Made by a program: the position numbers and the translations under genes. The notes beneath the pieces were generated by a model. That model was not told where the DNA came from and searched no databases. It worked only from the letters and a program-made list of their open reading frames with translations. This document shows, one piece after another, positions 26,795 to 36,965 of a DNA stretch of 64,000 nt. Positions within the stretch are counted from its first letter, which is position 1, and every line of letters begins with the position of its first letter. Source of the DNA: Maribacter orientalis (GTDB taxonomy: Bacteria; Bacteroidota; Bacteroidia; Flavobacteriales; Flavobacteriaceae); NCBI RefSeq assembly GCF_900109345.1, contig NZ_FNZN01000005.1, forward strand, positions 212,767 to 276,766, given 5' to 3'.

Positions 26795-27391
26795 TTACAG
26801 AGGTGTGCTTTCAGCGAAAGTCTCAATATCTTTCTTAATATTTAATAAGTAATCGATATCATCAAAACCATTTAACATATTGTTTTTCTTGTAATCATTA
26901 ATGTCAAAAGATTCACTTTCTCCTGTGGGAAGTAAAGTGATTTTTTGCTCTGGTAGATTAATTTCCAATTCTGTAGATGGATCCGACTCAACAGCATCGA
27001 ATATTTTCTGTAAAAACTCTGCACTTACCTGTACTGGTAATACACCGATATTTAAACAGTTACCTCTAAAGATATCTGCAAAGAAACTAGAAACTACACA
27101 TCTAAATCCGTAATCGTATACTGCCCAAGCAGCATGTTCACGAGAAGACCCAGAGCCAAAGTTTTTACCACCTACTAAAATTTTACCACTGAATTTATCT
27201 TGATTCAGAACAAAATCTTCTTTCAAAGTATTGTCTTGGTTGTAACGCCAATCTCTAAAAAGGTTGTCACCAAAACCTACTCGTTCAGTTGCCTTTAAAA
27301 ATCGTGCAGGAATTATTTGGTCTGTATCTACATTCTCTATGGGTAAAGGGACTGCAGTTGATGTTAATATGTCGAATTTATCGTATGCCAT
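26795..27391 (-). CDS. leuD: 3-isopropylmalate dehydratase small subunit
   Basis: 198 residues with the swivel-domain hallmarks VDTDQIIPARFL and GGKNFGSGSSREHAAWA. It pairs with LeuC to isomerise 2-isopropylmalate or, with a citramalate synthase, citramalate. It is separated from leuC by a 101-nt spacer of short repeats. Confidence 0.95.
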   Translation of the reverse strand: MAYDKFDILTSTAVPLPIENVDTDQIIPARFLKATERVGFGDNLFRDWRYNQDNTLKEDFVLNQDKFSGKILVGGKNFGSGSSREHAAWAVYDYGFRCVVSSFFADIFRGNCLNIGVLPVQVSAEFLQKIFDAVESDPSTELEINLPEQKITLLPTGESESFDINDYKKNNMLNGFDDIDYLLNIKKDIETFAESTPL

Positions 27392-27492
27392 TTCTTATAG
27401 CTTTTAGCTTCTGGGTTTTAGCCATTAGCTTTTATTATTATAATTGTTTGTTTTTGCTAAAAGCCATAGGCCATTAGCTGAAGGCGAATTCG
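27392..27492. repeat. short reiterated motif in leuC-leuD spacer
   Basis: The spacer is built from variants of TAGCTTTTAGC, GCCATTAGCT and GCTAAAAGCC in both orientations (for example 27402-27432 and 27460-27482). It can fold into hairpins. Such wordy spacers between genes of one operon suggest slippage-type expansion of junk or an RNA-processing site; no function is shown. Confidence 0.45.
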
Positions 27493-28905
27493 TTATACGA
27501 GTTCTACCATTAATTCTCTTGGGTCTGTCACTTTACCGGTTACGGCTGCTGCTGCTGCAACTAGTGGACTAGCCAATAAAGTTCTTGAACCAGGACCTTG
27601 TCTTCCTTCAAAGTTTCTGTTTGAAGTACTTACGGCTAATTTACCAGCAGGTACCTTATCATCGTTCATAGCTAAACAAGCAGAACAACCAGGCTCGCGA
27701 AGTTCAAATCCAGACTCGGTTAAAATATCAAGAATACCTTCTTCTTTAATTGCCGCTTCAACTTTATGAGAACCAGGAACTAACCATGCGGTTACATTAT
27801 CGGCTTTTTTTCTTCCTTTTACAATAGATGCGAAAGCTCTAAAATCTTCAATTCGTCCGTTAGTACAACTTCCTAAGAAAACAAAATCAATTGATTTTCC
27901 CATCATGCTATCACCTTCATTGAAATCCATATACTTCAAAGATTTCTGATAGGTAGTAGCACCACCTTGTACGTCACTAGCCATAGGAATGTCATTGGAA
28001 ATTCCCATACCCATACCTGGGTTGGTGCCATATGTAATCATTGGTTCAATTAATGAACCATCAAAAGTTAATTCCTTATCGAAAATAGCATCTTCATCTG
28101 TATAAAGTGTTTCCCAATACTGCATTGCTTTATCCCAATCTGCACCTTTTGGAGTAAACTCGCGACCTTTTACATATTCAAATGTTTTTTCATCGGGAGC
28201 GATCATTCCACCACGGGCACCCATTTCTATGCTTAGGTTACAAACGGTCATACGACCCTCCATGCTCATATCGGTAAAGATTTCACCAGCATATTCTACA
28301 AAGTAGCCTGTAGCTCCAGAAGTGGTCAATTGAGAAATAATGAATAAGGCAACATCTTTCGGTGTAACCCCTCTACTCATTTTCCCATTAATGTTGATAC
28401 GCATTCTCTTTGGCTTTGGCTGCATAATACATTGTGTAGCCAATACCATTTCAACTTCTGATGTGCCAATACCGAAAGCTATAGCACCAAAAGCACCGTG
28501 TGTAGAAGTATGGGAATCTCCACATACTATAGTAGCACCTGGTTGGGTAATACCATATTCAGGACCTACAACGTGTACGATTCCGTTTTTAGCATGTCCC
28601 AATCCCCAGTAAGAAATACCATATTCATTGGCATTTTCTTCAAGCATTTTTAACTGGTTGGCAGATAAAGGATCTGCAACCGGTAAATGTTGATTTATGG
28701 TAGGAGTATTATGGTCAGCCGTTGCAAATGTTTTCTCAGGATGCATAACAGGTATATTTCTGTTTTTTAATCCTAAAAAAGCAACTGGACTGGTTACTTC
28801 ATGAACCATGTGTCTGTCTATGAACAGTACATCTGGGCCATCTTGTATTTTATGCACTACGTGGGAATCCCACACTTTGTCAAATAATGTTTTAGTTGCG
28901 CTCAT
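27493..28905 (-). CDS. leuC: 3-isopropylmalate dehydratase large subunit
   Basis: 470 residues. Fe-S cluster cysteines lie in FLGSCTNGR and [10 protein letters not shown]; substrate-site motifs are [13 protein letters not shown]. It is the first gene of the minus-strand leu operon. No leader peptide rich in Leu codons was found upstream, unlike the ilv operon. Confidence 0.96.
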   Translation of the reverse strand: MSATKTLFDKVWDSHVVHKIQDGPDVLFIDRHMVHEVTSPVAFLGLKNRNIPVMHPEKTFATADHNTPTINQHLPVADPLSANQLKMLEENANEYGISYWGLGHAKNGIVHVVGPEYGITQPGATIVCGDSHTSTHGAFGAIAFGIGTSEVEMVLATQCIMQPKPKRMRININGKMSRGVTPKDVALFIISQLTTSGATGYFVEYAGEIFTDMSMEGRMTVCNLSIEMGARGGMIAPDEKTFEYVKGREFTPKGADWDKAMQYWETLYTDEDAIFDKELTFDGSLIEPMITYGTNPGMGMGISNDIPMASDVQGGATTYQKSLKYMDFNEGDSMMGKSIDFVFLGSCTNGRIEDFRAFASIVKGRKKADNVTAWLVPGSHKVEAAIKEEGILDILTESGFELREPGCSACLAMNDDKVPAGKLAVSTSNRNFEGRQGPGSRTLLASPLVAAAAAVTGKVTDPRELMVELV

Positions 28906-28926
28906 ATTCTTTCTAATCTAAGTTCA

Positions 28927-28934
28927 CAAATCTA
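28927..28934 (-). promoter_or_regulatory. candidate -7 box for the leu operon
   Basis: On the minus strand the sequence is TAGATTTG, an exact match to TAnnTTTG, 21 nt before the leuC start. I see no good TTG -33 box at the usual distance. Confidence 0.4.
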
Positions 28935-29107
28935 TTAAAAACAAGGGTTTCTTGGAAATTAACGGACTTATAAATTACGATGTTCAACGATAAAGTTGTG
29001 ATATTTTATCGGATTGATAGTGTCCAATGACAAGGATAAAATGTCTTTTTATCTAAAGTTTGTTTTTGATGTGTTTCATATTTCTTTTTTTAGGTTAAAT
29101 TTCTGAC

Positions 29108-30301
29108 ATGAAAAAATTGACCTTACTAATATTTGCTTTTTTACTTATTTCTTGTGATAAGGACAGTGCAGACGATTTTGAAAATAATTCTTCTAATTCT
29201 GATTCAGGTTATACAGTTATTGGTAATTATTATGATTTGAGTATCAATGGAGGCACTCAAAGCACAGAGTTGTATGAACATGTAAATAATGGTGCGGAAT
29301 ATGATTCACGTAATTATGTCAATTTATTTACAGAGGCTAGTGTAGTATTACCTAATTATGAAGATTATTATGCAGATGAATATGGGATTACTATTATGGA
29401 AAATGCAATTGGTCGTAATTATTATACTTTTTATTACAAAAGTTTTATTACAAATGAAATTTTAAAATATGATGTGCCTTATTTTAATCCACATGATTGG
29501 TCTTATTGGCATTACCGGGAAAAAATTTATTTTCAATATAGCGACTTTGACTCTTTTAATTCTAACGATGGTACTACAGATTTTAAGATAAAAATATTTG
29601 ATGTAAATACTAATAATGAAACAGAATTAAACATTGGTAAATTTAAATGGTCTGCAAATTCCAAATTTGAAACTCTATATAACGGCAGGTATACTTACTT
29701 TCTTTGGTATGAGGATTGGTCTAATCCTTTAGCGGAAAAGTTATTGACTGTTATTGATTTAGATAATGTAGAAGTAGTTGATATTAAAACAGTTTTAAAA
29801 GATGATAGTTATAATTTAGTAGGTGAACGAAATGGTAATTGCTATTTATTAGGTCGATATGGGGGTAACTATCAATATGATGTAGAATCTACTAATTTAT
29901 TGGAAATAAATATACCGGGAGAGGCTGGTCAATTTCAGGCTAGTTTTAAAAGTAAAAGGAACCCTCAAATTGTAATTGATGATGTATTTTTTGGTTCTCG
30001 TACGGGTGCATTTCCTGGTACAGGAGCTTTATATCCTGTTATATTTAATTTAAAAACAGGTGAAAGTATTTTTATTGATGTATTTGAAGATATAACTAAA
30101 TTTGAGAGTGATGAAGTAGAATGGCAGCCACTAGTTGAATGTTTTACTATTGACTATGAAAATAAAGTAGTTTTACTTGGAGTTTCTAGTTACAGCCTAG
30201 GAGGGCAGTTTAAATCACAAGGGGTATTCACAGTTGATTTTGAAGGTAACGTTTTAAATAAACAAAAGATTCCTATTTTGCCCATTCAAATTATCAACTA
30301 A
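29108..30301 (+). CDS. lipoprotein of unknown function
   Basis: 397 residues beginning with a lipoprotein signal (lipobox LISC, Cys16) and an acidic Ser/Asn-rich linker. The remainder is rich in Tyr, Trp and short beta-type segments, with several repeats of the form D.....L..I..N. I do not recognise a family; it may be a beta-propeller-like surface lipoprotein, a guess from composition. It runs towards recG and its stop overlaps the recG stop region by 8 nt. Confidence 0.65.
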   Translation: MKKLTLLIFAFLLISCDKDSADDFENNSSNSDSGYTVIGNYYDLSINGGTQSTELYEHVNNGAEYDSRNYVNLFTEASVVLPNYEDYYADEYGITIMENAIGRNYYTFYYKSFITNEILKYDVPYFNPHDWSYWHYREKIYFQYSDFDSFNSNDGTTDFKIKIFDVNTNNETELNIGKFKWSANSKFETLYNGRYTYFLWYEDWSNPLAEKLLTVIDLDNVEVVDIKTVLKDDSYNLVGERNGNCYLLGRYGGNYQYDVESTNLLEINIPGEAGQFQASFKSKRNPQIVIDDVFFGSRTGAFPGTGALYPVIFNLKTGESIFIDVFEDITKFESDEVEWQPLVECFTIDYENKVVLLGVSSYSLGGQFKSQGVFTVDFEGNVLNKQKIPILPIQIIN

Positions 30302-32399
30302 TATACGTCCAGATATTCTTGTGCTTTACCAGTTGGGCATACATATGTCTAATGATTAAATTCTCTGGTTTACCTAATGAAGGGTCTTCTTTAAGTAATT
30401 GAAGGGCATAATACCGAGCTGTTTTAAGGATGTCATTATCCTTAACGATATCGGCTATTTTTAAATTTAGCAATCCGCTTTGTTGGGTGCCCATTAAATC
30501 ACCGGGTCCTCGAAGTTTAAGGTCAACCTCGGCAATTTCAAATCCGTCATTAGTAGCCACCATGGTTTCTAATCTAGTTTTCGCTTCAGAAGATAATTTA
30601 TGGCTGGTCATAAGAATACAAAAACTTTGGTCTGCACCACGGCCTACACGACCACGTAATTGGTGTAATTGTGATAAACCAAAACGCTCTGCGCTTTCAA
30701 TAATCATTACTGAAGCATTGGGTACATTAACACCTACTTCAATAACGGTTGTGGCGACCATTATTTGCGTTTCACCTTTTACAAACCGATTCATTTCAAA
30801 CTCTTTGTCGGCAGGTTTCATTTGACCGTGAACAATAGAAATCTGATATTTTGGCTGTGGAAAATCACGAACAATGCTCTCATAACCATCCATTAAGTCT
30901 TTATAATCCATAGCTTCAGATTCCTGAATTAAAGGGTAGACAACATAAATCTGTCGCCCTTTCTCTATTTCATCCCGTATAAATCGAAATACCTTTAGGC
31001 GATTGGCATCATACCGATGAACAGTCTTAATAGGCTTACGACCTGGTGGTAATTCATCAATTACCGAAATATCCAAATCGCCGTACAAACTCATTGCTAG
31101 AGTTCGAGGTATCGGAGTTGCTGTCATTACCAATATGTGTGGTGGATATTCATTTTTATGCCACAGTTTAGACCGTTGCGCTACGCCAAAACGATGTTGT
31201 TCGTCTATAATCGCAATACCTAAATTTTGGTACTTAACCTTATCCTCTAAAAGCGCATGGGTGCCAATTAGTATGTTTAATTCTCCACTTTCCAGCTGTT
31301 CATGAATAGGTTTACGAGCCGATTTTTTAACAGATCCAGTTAGTAAAGCACATGTGATATTTGTTCCTTCCAACAGTTCTGAAATACCTTGGAAATGTTG
31401 ATTTGCAAGAATTTCTGTCGGCGCCATTAAACACGCTTGAAATCCATTATCGATAGCTAAAAGCATGGTCATAACTGCCACAATCGTTTTTCCAGAACCT
31501 ACATCGCCCTGTAACAAACGGTTCATTTGAGCATTACTGCCAAGGTCAGCTCGAATTTCCTTAATTACTCGTTTTTGAGCTCCAGTAAGTTCAAAGGGTA
31601 ACTTGTTAGAATAGAAATCGTTAAAATAGTCACCTACTTCTGTAAAAGGAAATCCTTTTATTTTCTTTTTTCTTGATAGTTTTTTACCAATCAGTTGAAG
31701 TTGAATATAAAATAGTTCTTCAAATTTTAATCTATATTGTGCTTTTGCCAATAACTCCTGATTCTTTGGAAAATGAATGTTGAACAGCGCTTCACTTTTA
31801 GAAATGAGCTTTAGTTCATAAAGCAGTTTATCGGAAAGGCTTTCCGTGAATTTTCCGTTGACTTCTATAAAAAGTTGTTGCATCAGTTTATTGATGACTT
31901 TGTTGGTAATGCCTTTATTACTTAATTTTTCTGTTGAAGGATATACCGGCTGCATGTACACTTTTGTACCTTGTTCATGTTCTTTAAGTGGTTCCATTTC
32001 TGGGTGAGGCATTGAAAATGTGCCATTGAACCAGTTGCATTTTCCGAAAATAACATAGGGAGTATTCAATTTTAAATTTTCGCGAATCCATTTTTGACCT
32101 CTAAACCAAACCAGTTCTATTTCTCCTGTATCATCAATGAATCTGGCAACTAACCGAGTTCCTTTTTTTTGCTCGACCGTTTTAATATTGACCAATTTGC
32201 CTATAATTTGAACATCGGCACTACTTCGTTGTAATTGACTAATTTTATAGTATTGAGTTTTATCTATATATCGATTGGGAAAAAGATTGAGCAGATCTTG
32301 GTAAGTGTCAACCCCCAATTCTGACTTTAAAGTTTCAGCTCGGTTAGGGCCAACACCTTTTAAGTAAACAATGGGAGTCTGCAAGAAATTAGCATTCAT
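30294..32399 (-). CDS. recG: ATP-dependent DNA helicase RecG
   Basis: 701 residues: N-terminal wedge/OB domain (about 55-160), helicase motifs GDVGSGKT (I), DEQHRFG (II), MTATPIPRT (III) and the QLRGRVGRG (VI) region near residue 580. It remodels stalled forks and branches. It converges with the lipoprotein gene and its stop codon (TGA) lies within the last codons of that gene. Confidence 0.95.
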   Translation of the reverse strand: MNANFLQTPIVYLKGVGPNRAETLKSELGVDTYQDLLNLFPNRYIDKTQYYKISQLQRSSADVQIIGKLVNIKTVEQKKGTRLVARFIDDTGEIELVWFRGQKWIRENLKLNTPYVIFGKCNWFNGTFSMPHPEMEPLKEHEQGTKVYMQPVYPSTEKLSNKGITNKVINKLMQQLFIEVNGKFTESLSDKLLYELKLISKSEALFNIHFPKNQELLAKAQYRLKFEELFYIQLQLIGKKLSRKKKIKGFPFTEVGDYFNDFYSNKLPFELTGAQKRVIKEIRADLGSNAQMNRLLQGDVGSGKTIVAVMTMLLAIDNGFQACLMAPTEILANQHFQGISELLEGTNITCALLTGSVKKSARKPIHEQLESGELNILIGTHALLEDKVKYQNLGIAIIDEQHRFGVAQRSKLWHKNEYPPHILVMTATPIPRTLAMSLYGDLDISVIDELPPGRKPIKTVHRYDANRLKVFRFIRDEIEKGRQIYVVYPLIQESEAMDYKDLMDGYESIVRDFPQPKYQISIVHGQMKPADKEFEMNRFVKGETQIMVATTVIEVGVNVPNASVMIIESAERFGLSQLHQLRGRVGRGADQSFCILMTSHKLSSEAKTRLETMVATNDGFEIAEVDLKLRGPGDLMGTQQSGLLNLKIADIVKDNDILKTARYYALQLLKEDPSLGKPENLIIRHMYAQLVKHKNIWTYIS

Positions 32400-32476
32400 A
32401 CCACTAAAGTAGGGTTTAGGTAGAATTGCGACAAACTAAATTATTAAATTTGATTTTCCATAGTTTTTAAATTTAC

Positions 32477-34552
32477 ATGAAGAATTTTTTTCTCCAACTT
32501 ATTTTTTGCATTACATGTTTCACCTACGGTCAACATCAAGATAAGGTAGATTTTACTGCGGCCATCGTATATATTAAGCTAGAACCTCTAAAACAGCAAT
32601 TAAAAGGTAGTGTTGATTATCGTTTTGACGTAAAAAAAAATATAGATTCTATTTTTCTTGATGCCAAGAACATCGATTTTCTAAAAGTGGAGCTCGATGG
32701 AAAAAAAGCAAATTTCACTACTACGGAAAAGACAATTTCCATTAAGCAAAAATTCAAAAAGGGGCAATCGCATAAGCTTATTATTGATTATGTAGCCAAC
32801 CCAGAGCAGACCGTTTATTTTATAGGATATGATGATAATCTAGAGGGAAATGAACAAATTTGGACGCAAGGTCAAGGTAAATATACAAGTCATTGGTTAC
32901 CGAGTTTTGACGATATGGAAGAAAAGATTGAATTCGACTTAACCATTGAAACGAATACGAATTATCAGGTTATTGCGAATGGTAATTTGTTAAAGAAGTC
33001 AAATGAATCAGAAGAGTTTTCTGTTTGGTTTTTTGATATGAAAAAACCTATGAGTAGTTACTTGCTTGCTTTTGCCATAGGTAATTATCACAAGCAAGTA
33101 TTGAAATCTGATAGTGGTGTTACCATTGAAAACTATTATTATCCTTCTGATAGTCTTAAAGTGGAACCTACCTATAGATACACAAAAGAGATATTCGAAT
33201 TTTTAGAAAAAGAAATAGGAGTAGCGTATCCTTGGCAAAATTACAAGCAGGTTCCTGTACACGATTTTTTATATGCCGGTATGGAAAATACAAGCGCTAC
33301 TTTTTTCTCTGATGCCTATGTAATTGATTCCACTTCTTTTGTGGATAGAAATTATGTGAATATAAATGCACATGAATTGGCGCACCAATGGTTCGGTAAT
33401 TTGGTTACCGAAAAAAATAGTGAGCATCATTGGTTGCATGAAGGCTTTGCTACGTATTATGCTTATTTGGCTGAAAAAGAAGTATTTGGAGATGATTATT
33501 TTTATTGGAAGTTGTTTGATACGGCTAAAACATTAAATGAGATATCTGATAAAGGAGAAGGGGAGAGATTACTGAATCCGAAATCTAGTAGTCTTACGTT
33601 TTATGAAAAAGGTGCTTGGGCTTTAGCGTTTCTTAGAGAAGAGGTAGGTGATATAAATTTTATAAACGGTATAAAGGATTACTTGAATACCTATCAGTTC
33701 CAAAACGTTACTGTTACTGATTTTATTAATGTAATGGAAGAGGAGAGTGGTATGGATTTAAATAAATTTAAAGAGGTTTGGTTAGAGGGAAATGTATTTC
33801 CTATGGAGGAAGCCAAAGACTATTTAATGACGAACAGTTCTTCATTTAGCATGTATTATGGGTTAAAACATGATAACCAAAATAAATTTATAACCCGTGA
33901 TTTTTTGGATGACACCGAGTTGTCAACTCAATTAAAAATAGAACTACTTAAACAAAAAGGTGAATTTCCTGGATTAGAACTTTGGTCCATAGCTTTAAAT
34001 GAAGACTTGAAGATTAGACAGTTTGCAGCTGAAAAAATGGATATTATTCCCGAGGAATTAAAAGAGGTTGCAGAACCCTTGTTGTTAGATGATAGTTATA
34101 TCACTAATGAATTAATGCTATATAAACTTTGGAGCAGTTTTGATTACGATAGTAGTGTTTTCTTGGATAAAACCAAAGATATTGTGGGGCTTCCAAATAA
34201 GAATGTTCGCTTGCTTTGGCTTACGCTTGCTTTGGTAACTCCCGATTACAACCCTGAAGAAAGTAGTAGTTATTACGAGGAACTTGTTGGATATACGAGT
34301 CCAATTTTTAATCCAGAGGTACGACAAACCGCTTTTCAATACCTATTTGAAATTCAGGCGCTAAAAGGTAACGGATTGGTAAATTTGATTAAGGCAACTA
34401 ATCATCATTCTTGGCAATTTAGAAATTACTCAAGACAGTTATTAGATGCTTTATTGAAAGATGAAGAGCAAATAAGTGAGATTGAAAAGGTCGCAAATCA
34501 ACTAAAGTCATCAGATTTGCGTTATCTTAAAACGAAATTAAATTTTAAATGA
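32477..34552 (+). CDS. M1 family aminopeptidase, exported, catalytically complete
   Basis: 691 residues with a signal peptide (1-19). The zinc site is intact: HELAH (299-303) and Glu322 in WLHEGFATYY; the GMEN exopeptidase motif is at 268-271. A helical C-terminal region follows. It probably trims peptides in the periplasm. The stop overlaps the start of the patatin gene as ATGA, so the two are translationally coupled. It contrasts with the zinc-less relative at 52996-55845. Confidence 0.88.
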   Translation: MKNFFLQLIFCITCFTYGQHQDKVDFTAAIVYIKLEPLKQQLKGSVDYRFDVKKNIDSIFLDAKNIDFLKVELDGKKANFTTTEKTISIKQKFKKGQSHKLIIDYVANPEQTVYFIGYDDNLEGNEQIWTQGQGKYTSHWLPSFDDMEEKIEFDLTIETNTNYQVIANGNLLKKSNESEEFSVWFFDMKKPMSSYLLAFAIGNYHKQVLKSDSGVTIENYYYPSDSLKVEPTYRYTKEIFEFLEKEIGVAYPWQNYKQVPVHDFLYAGMENTSATFFSDAYVIDSTSFVDRNYVNINAHELAHQWFGNLVTEKNSEHHWLHEGFATYYAYLAEKEVFGDDYFYWKLFDTAKTLNEISDKGEGERLLNPKSSSLTFYEKGAWALAFLREEVGDINFINGIKDYLNTYQFQNVTVTDFINVMEEESGMDLNKFKEVWLEGNVFPMEEAKDYLMTNSSSFSMYYGLKHDNQNKFITRDFLDDTELSTQLKIELLKQKGEFPGLELWSIALNEDLKIRQFAAEKMDIIPEELKEVAEPLLLDDSYITNELMLYKLWSSFDYDSSVFLDKTKDIVGLPNKNVRLLWLTLALVTPDYNPEESSSYYEELVGYTSPIFNPEVRQTAFQYLFEIQALKGNGLVNLIKATNHHSWQFRNYSRQLLDALLKDEEQISEIEKVANQLKSSDLRYLKTKLNFK

Positions 34553-35463
34553 AAGCATTAGTTATTTCCGGTGGTGGTAGTAAAGGCGCCTTTGCTGGTG
34601 GTGTTGCTCAATACCTAATTCAAGCAGAAGGTAGAAAGTATGATATTTTTGTGGGCACTTCTACCGGAAGTCTTTTAATTTCACATTTGGCATTGGGTAA
34701 ATTAGATAAAATCAAAGAAATCTATTCTAATGTCAATCAAAAGAGCATATTTAATAATTGCCCTTTTTTGGTGAAGAATATTCGTGGTAATGAGGAGATT
34801 TCCATTAATCATTGGAATGTTCTTAGAAATTTTCTGGTAGGGAAAAAGACCTTTGGAGAAAGTGAAAACCTTAGGAAACTTATTGAAAATAGTTTAACTA
34901 TCGAAGAATTTGAAACCTTAAAGAACGGAGATTCTGATGTAATTATTACGGTTTCTAATTTATCATTAAATCAGGTTGAGTATAAATCTATTAAAGATTG
35001 TACTTACGAAGATTATTGTGATTGGATTTGGATATCAGCCAACTATACGCCGTTTATGAGTTTAGTTCGTAAAAATGGTTGTGAGTATGCAGATGGTGGT
35101 TTAGGTAGCATTGTACCCATAGAAGAGGCAATTAAAAGAGGAGCAACCGAAGTAGATGTTGTTGTATTACATACTGAGGTAAATTATTTGAATAGGGTAG
35201 CATCTAGAAATCCGTTCGAACTTATTACCACAATGATGAGCTTTATTTTAGATCGTATTGAAAATCAAAATATTAGAATAGGAAAATTGGTTGCCAACCA
35301 AAATAATGCTATTATAAATCTGTTCTATACACCAACGATATTGACGACGAATTCATTAATATTTGATAAAGCAAAAATGACATTATGGTGGAAAAGAGGT
35401 TATTTGTACGCCAAAAATAAAAATGAAGAAACAAACCCTATTGAGCCAAATGAGAAGGAATAA
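34549..35463 (+). CDS. patatin-like phospholipase
   Basis: 304 residues. The oxyanion loop GGGSKGAF (8-15), nucleophile GTSTG (Ser38) and Asp182 in DGG form the complete Ser-Asp dyad of patatins. It has no signal peptide, so it should act on lipids from the cytoplasm. It is coupled to the upstream M1 peptidase by an ATGA overlap. Confidence 0.87.
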   Translation: MKALVISGGGSKGAFAGGVAQYLIQAEGRKYDIFVGTSTGSLLISHLALGKLDKIKEIYSNVNQKSIFNNCPFLVKNIRGNEEISINHWNVLRNFLVGKKTFGESENLRKLIENSLTIEEFETLKNGDSDVIITVSNLSLNQVEYKSIKDCTYEDYCDWIWISANYTPFMSLVRKNGCEYADGGLGSIVPIEEAIKRGATEVDVVVLHTEVNYLNRVASRNPFELITTMMSFILDRIENQNIRIGKLVANQNNAIINLFYTPTILTTNSLIFDKAKMTLWWKRGYLYAKNKNEETNPIEPNEKE

Positions 35464-35498
35464 TTCTCTTTAGCCGCATAAAAGAACTTATAATTTTA

Positions 35499-35536
35499 AA
35501 AAACAAATCCTTTCTATTTAGAAAGGATTTGTTTTT
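35499..35536 (+). terminator. rho-independent terminator after patatin gene
   Basis: A perfect stem, AACAAATCCTTTCT and AGAAAGGATTTGTT, closes a 4-nt loop (35516-35519) and ends in a T-run. The A-rich left side lets it also serve the converging minus-strand gene. Confidence 0.88.
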
Positions 35537-35567
35537 TATTCAAGTAAGTGTATTCCTTTGAGAACTA

Positions 35568-36086
35568 CTACCACAAATCGCCAATTTCCCTTTTTACAAA
35601 AGACAGAGCAGTGGCGGAAGGAGAAGATTTTTCCATCGTTTCGTTAAGAATGTCTTCTCTTAATTTATCGGCAGATTCTGTTTGACTCATAGCCGCTTTT
35701 CTAATCATTTGAATTGTTGCGCTTTTTGCAGCTTTAATAATGTTCCAACATTCGTCGGTCATATAAATTTGTTGTGATAGATTATGATCAAATTCGGTCT
35801 CTATACTTTTTATCAATAAACTTTCATAAGCCCCCTTGTCATTAGATTGCGGGCCAACACGTACCACTAAACTTGGAATAGCAATTCGTTCTAAAAATAA
35901 GGCCATACGTTCATATGCTTGCAAACGAATGGGTAAGGTATCTTTTTGAGAATCTTTATGTAAAAGAAAACGTCTACGACCTTCTTCATTGTTCGTGTGC
36001 ATTCTAAAGAAATAGAAAGCAATAGCACCCGTAACTACTGAGGGTAATAAATATGCAAAAAGTTGAAATATTTGGTCAGAACTCAT
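35568..36086 (-). CDS. membrane-anchored protein, DUF7935-like
   Basis: 172 residues with one N-terminal helix (about 8-26) and a mostly helical soluble part (QAYERMALFLERI...). It matches my memory of a widespread flavobacterial family of unknown function, DUF7935. It is not clearly in an operon: the next gene on the strand begins 82 nt downstream. Confidence 0.55.
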   Translation of the reverse strand: MSSDQIFQLFAYLLPSVVTGAIAFYFFRMHTNNEEGRRRFLLHKDSQKDTLPIRLQAYERMALFLERIAIPSLVVRVGPQSNDKGAYESLLIKSIETEFDHNLSQQIYMTDECWNIIKAAKSATIQMIRKAAMSQTESADKLREDILNETMEKSSPSATALSFVKREIGDLW

Positions 36087-36168
36087 TTTTAATTAATTAT
36101 AATTTACGAAATAAGAACGTCCAAATTCTTCAATTAGTATAGTGCTTCATCGATGAAATGCAACAAAT

Positions 36169-36939
36169 TTAATTTTTAACATCTCCCTTTGCCATATCAT
36201 AGAAGCCTTTATAATCTGGTTGAAGTTTTATTTGAAGTGATTCGCGTAAGCCGCCATCTTGCGCAACTGCAATAATTCGCTCGCCATTTACACCAAATTC
36301 TTTAATTAGAATGCTCGCAATAGCTGTGGCTTGTTGTAGTGCAATATCCATTTCACCGGTAATATTTAAGCTCGCTACGGTAATTATGCTTTTAGGATTA
36401 GCATTCGCCACCTTTGCAACATTTTCTATCCATCCTCTAGATTCACTTGAAGGATTTACACCCACACCATCCGCAAAGAAAAAATCTAATTTTTCAGAAA
36501 TAATTACTGATCCATCAGAGACACCAACTTTTGCATTCTCACCTAAAACTTGTTTGGTATTGGTTAAAATAACTACAGCGGTAGAATCATTACTGGCTAC
36601 GGCATCCGTTATACCTTTCAATTGTTTTTCTTTCCTTTCTAAGGTCGCTAAGGTCTTATTAATGTTTTCTGAATCCTGACTTGATAATGCGGCGAAGCTA
36701 TTCAGATTTTTCATCAAAGTGGCGTTAGCATCTTGTAACTCGGTAACCTGTACTTGAAGTTCATCGGCACGCTGTAAGCCTAATTTTTCATTGTGCTGTG
36801 CGGTACTAACAATTCTCGATACAGAATCTAGTTTATATTTTAGTTCCTGATTCTGATCTATTAATTCGCTTTTTTTCTGTGCTTGTACATTGCTTAATCC
36901 TACAAATAAAAGAGCTGAACATAAAAAAAATCTTATCAT
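36169..36939 (-). CDS. exported OmpA-domain-like protein with coiled coil
   Basis: 256 residues: signal peptide (1-20), a coiled-coil segment (about 24-105) and a C-terminal region resembling an OmpA peptidoglycan-binding domain (DFFFADGVGVNPSSESRGWIENVAKV, then ALQQATAIASILIKEFGVNGERI). The classical NRR motif is replaced by GLRESLQIKL, so peptidoglycan binding may be weakened. Its build matches the OmpA lipoprotein at 44033-44887, but without a lipobox. Confidence 0.7.
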   Translation of the reverse strand: MIRFFLCSALLFVGLSNVQAQKKSELIDQNQELKYKLDSVSRIVSTAQHNEKLGLQRADELQVQVTELQDANATLMKNLNSFAALSSQDSENINKTLATLERKEKQLKGITDAVASNDSTAVVILTNTKQVLGENAKVGVSDGSVIISEKLDFFFADGVGVNPSSESRGWIENVAKVANANPKSIITVASLNITGEMDIALQQATAIASILIKEFGVNGERIIAVAQDGGLRESLQIKLQPDYKGFYDMAKGDVKN

Positions 36940-36965
36940 ATTAAATATGCATTAAATAGGTTAAT

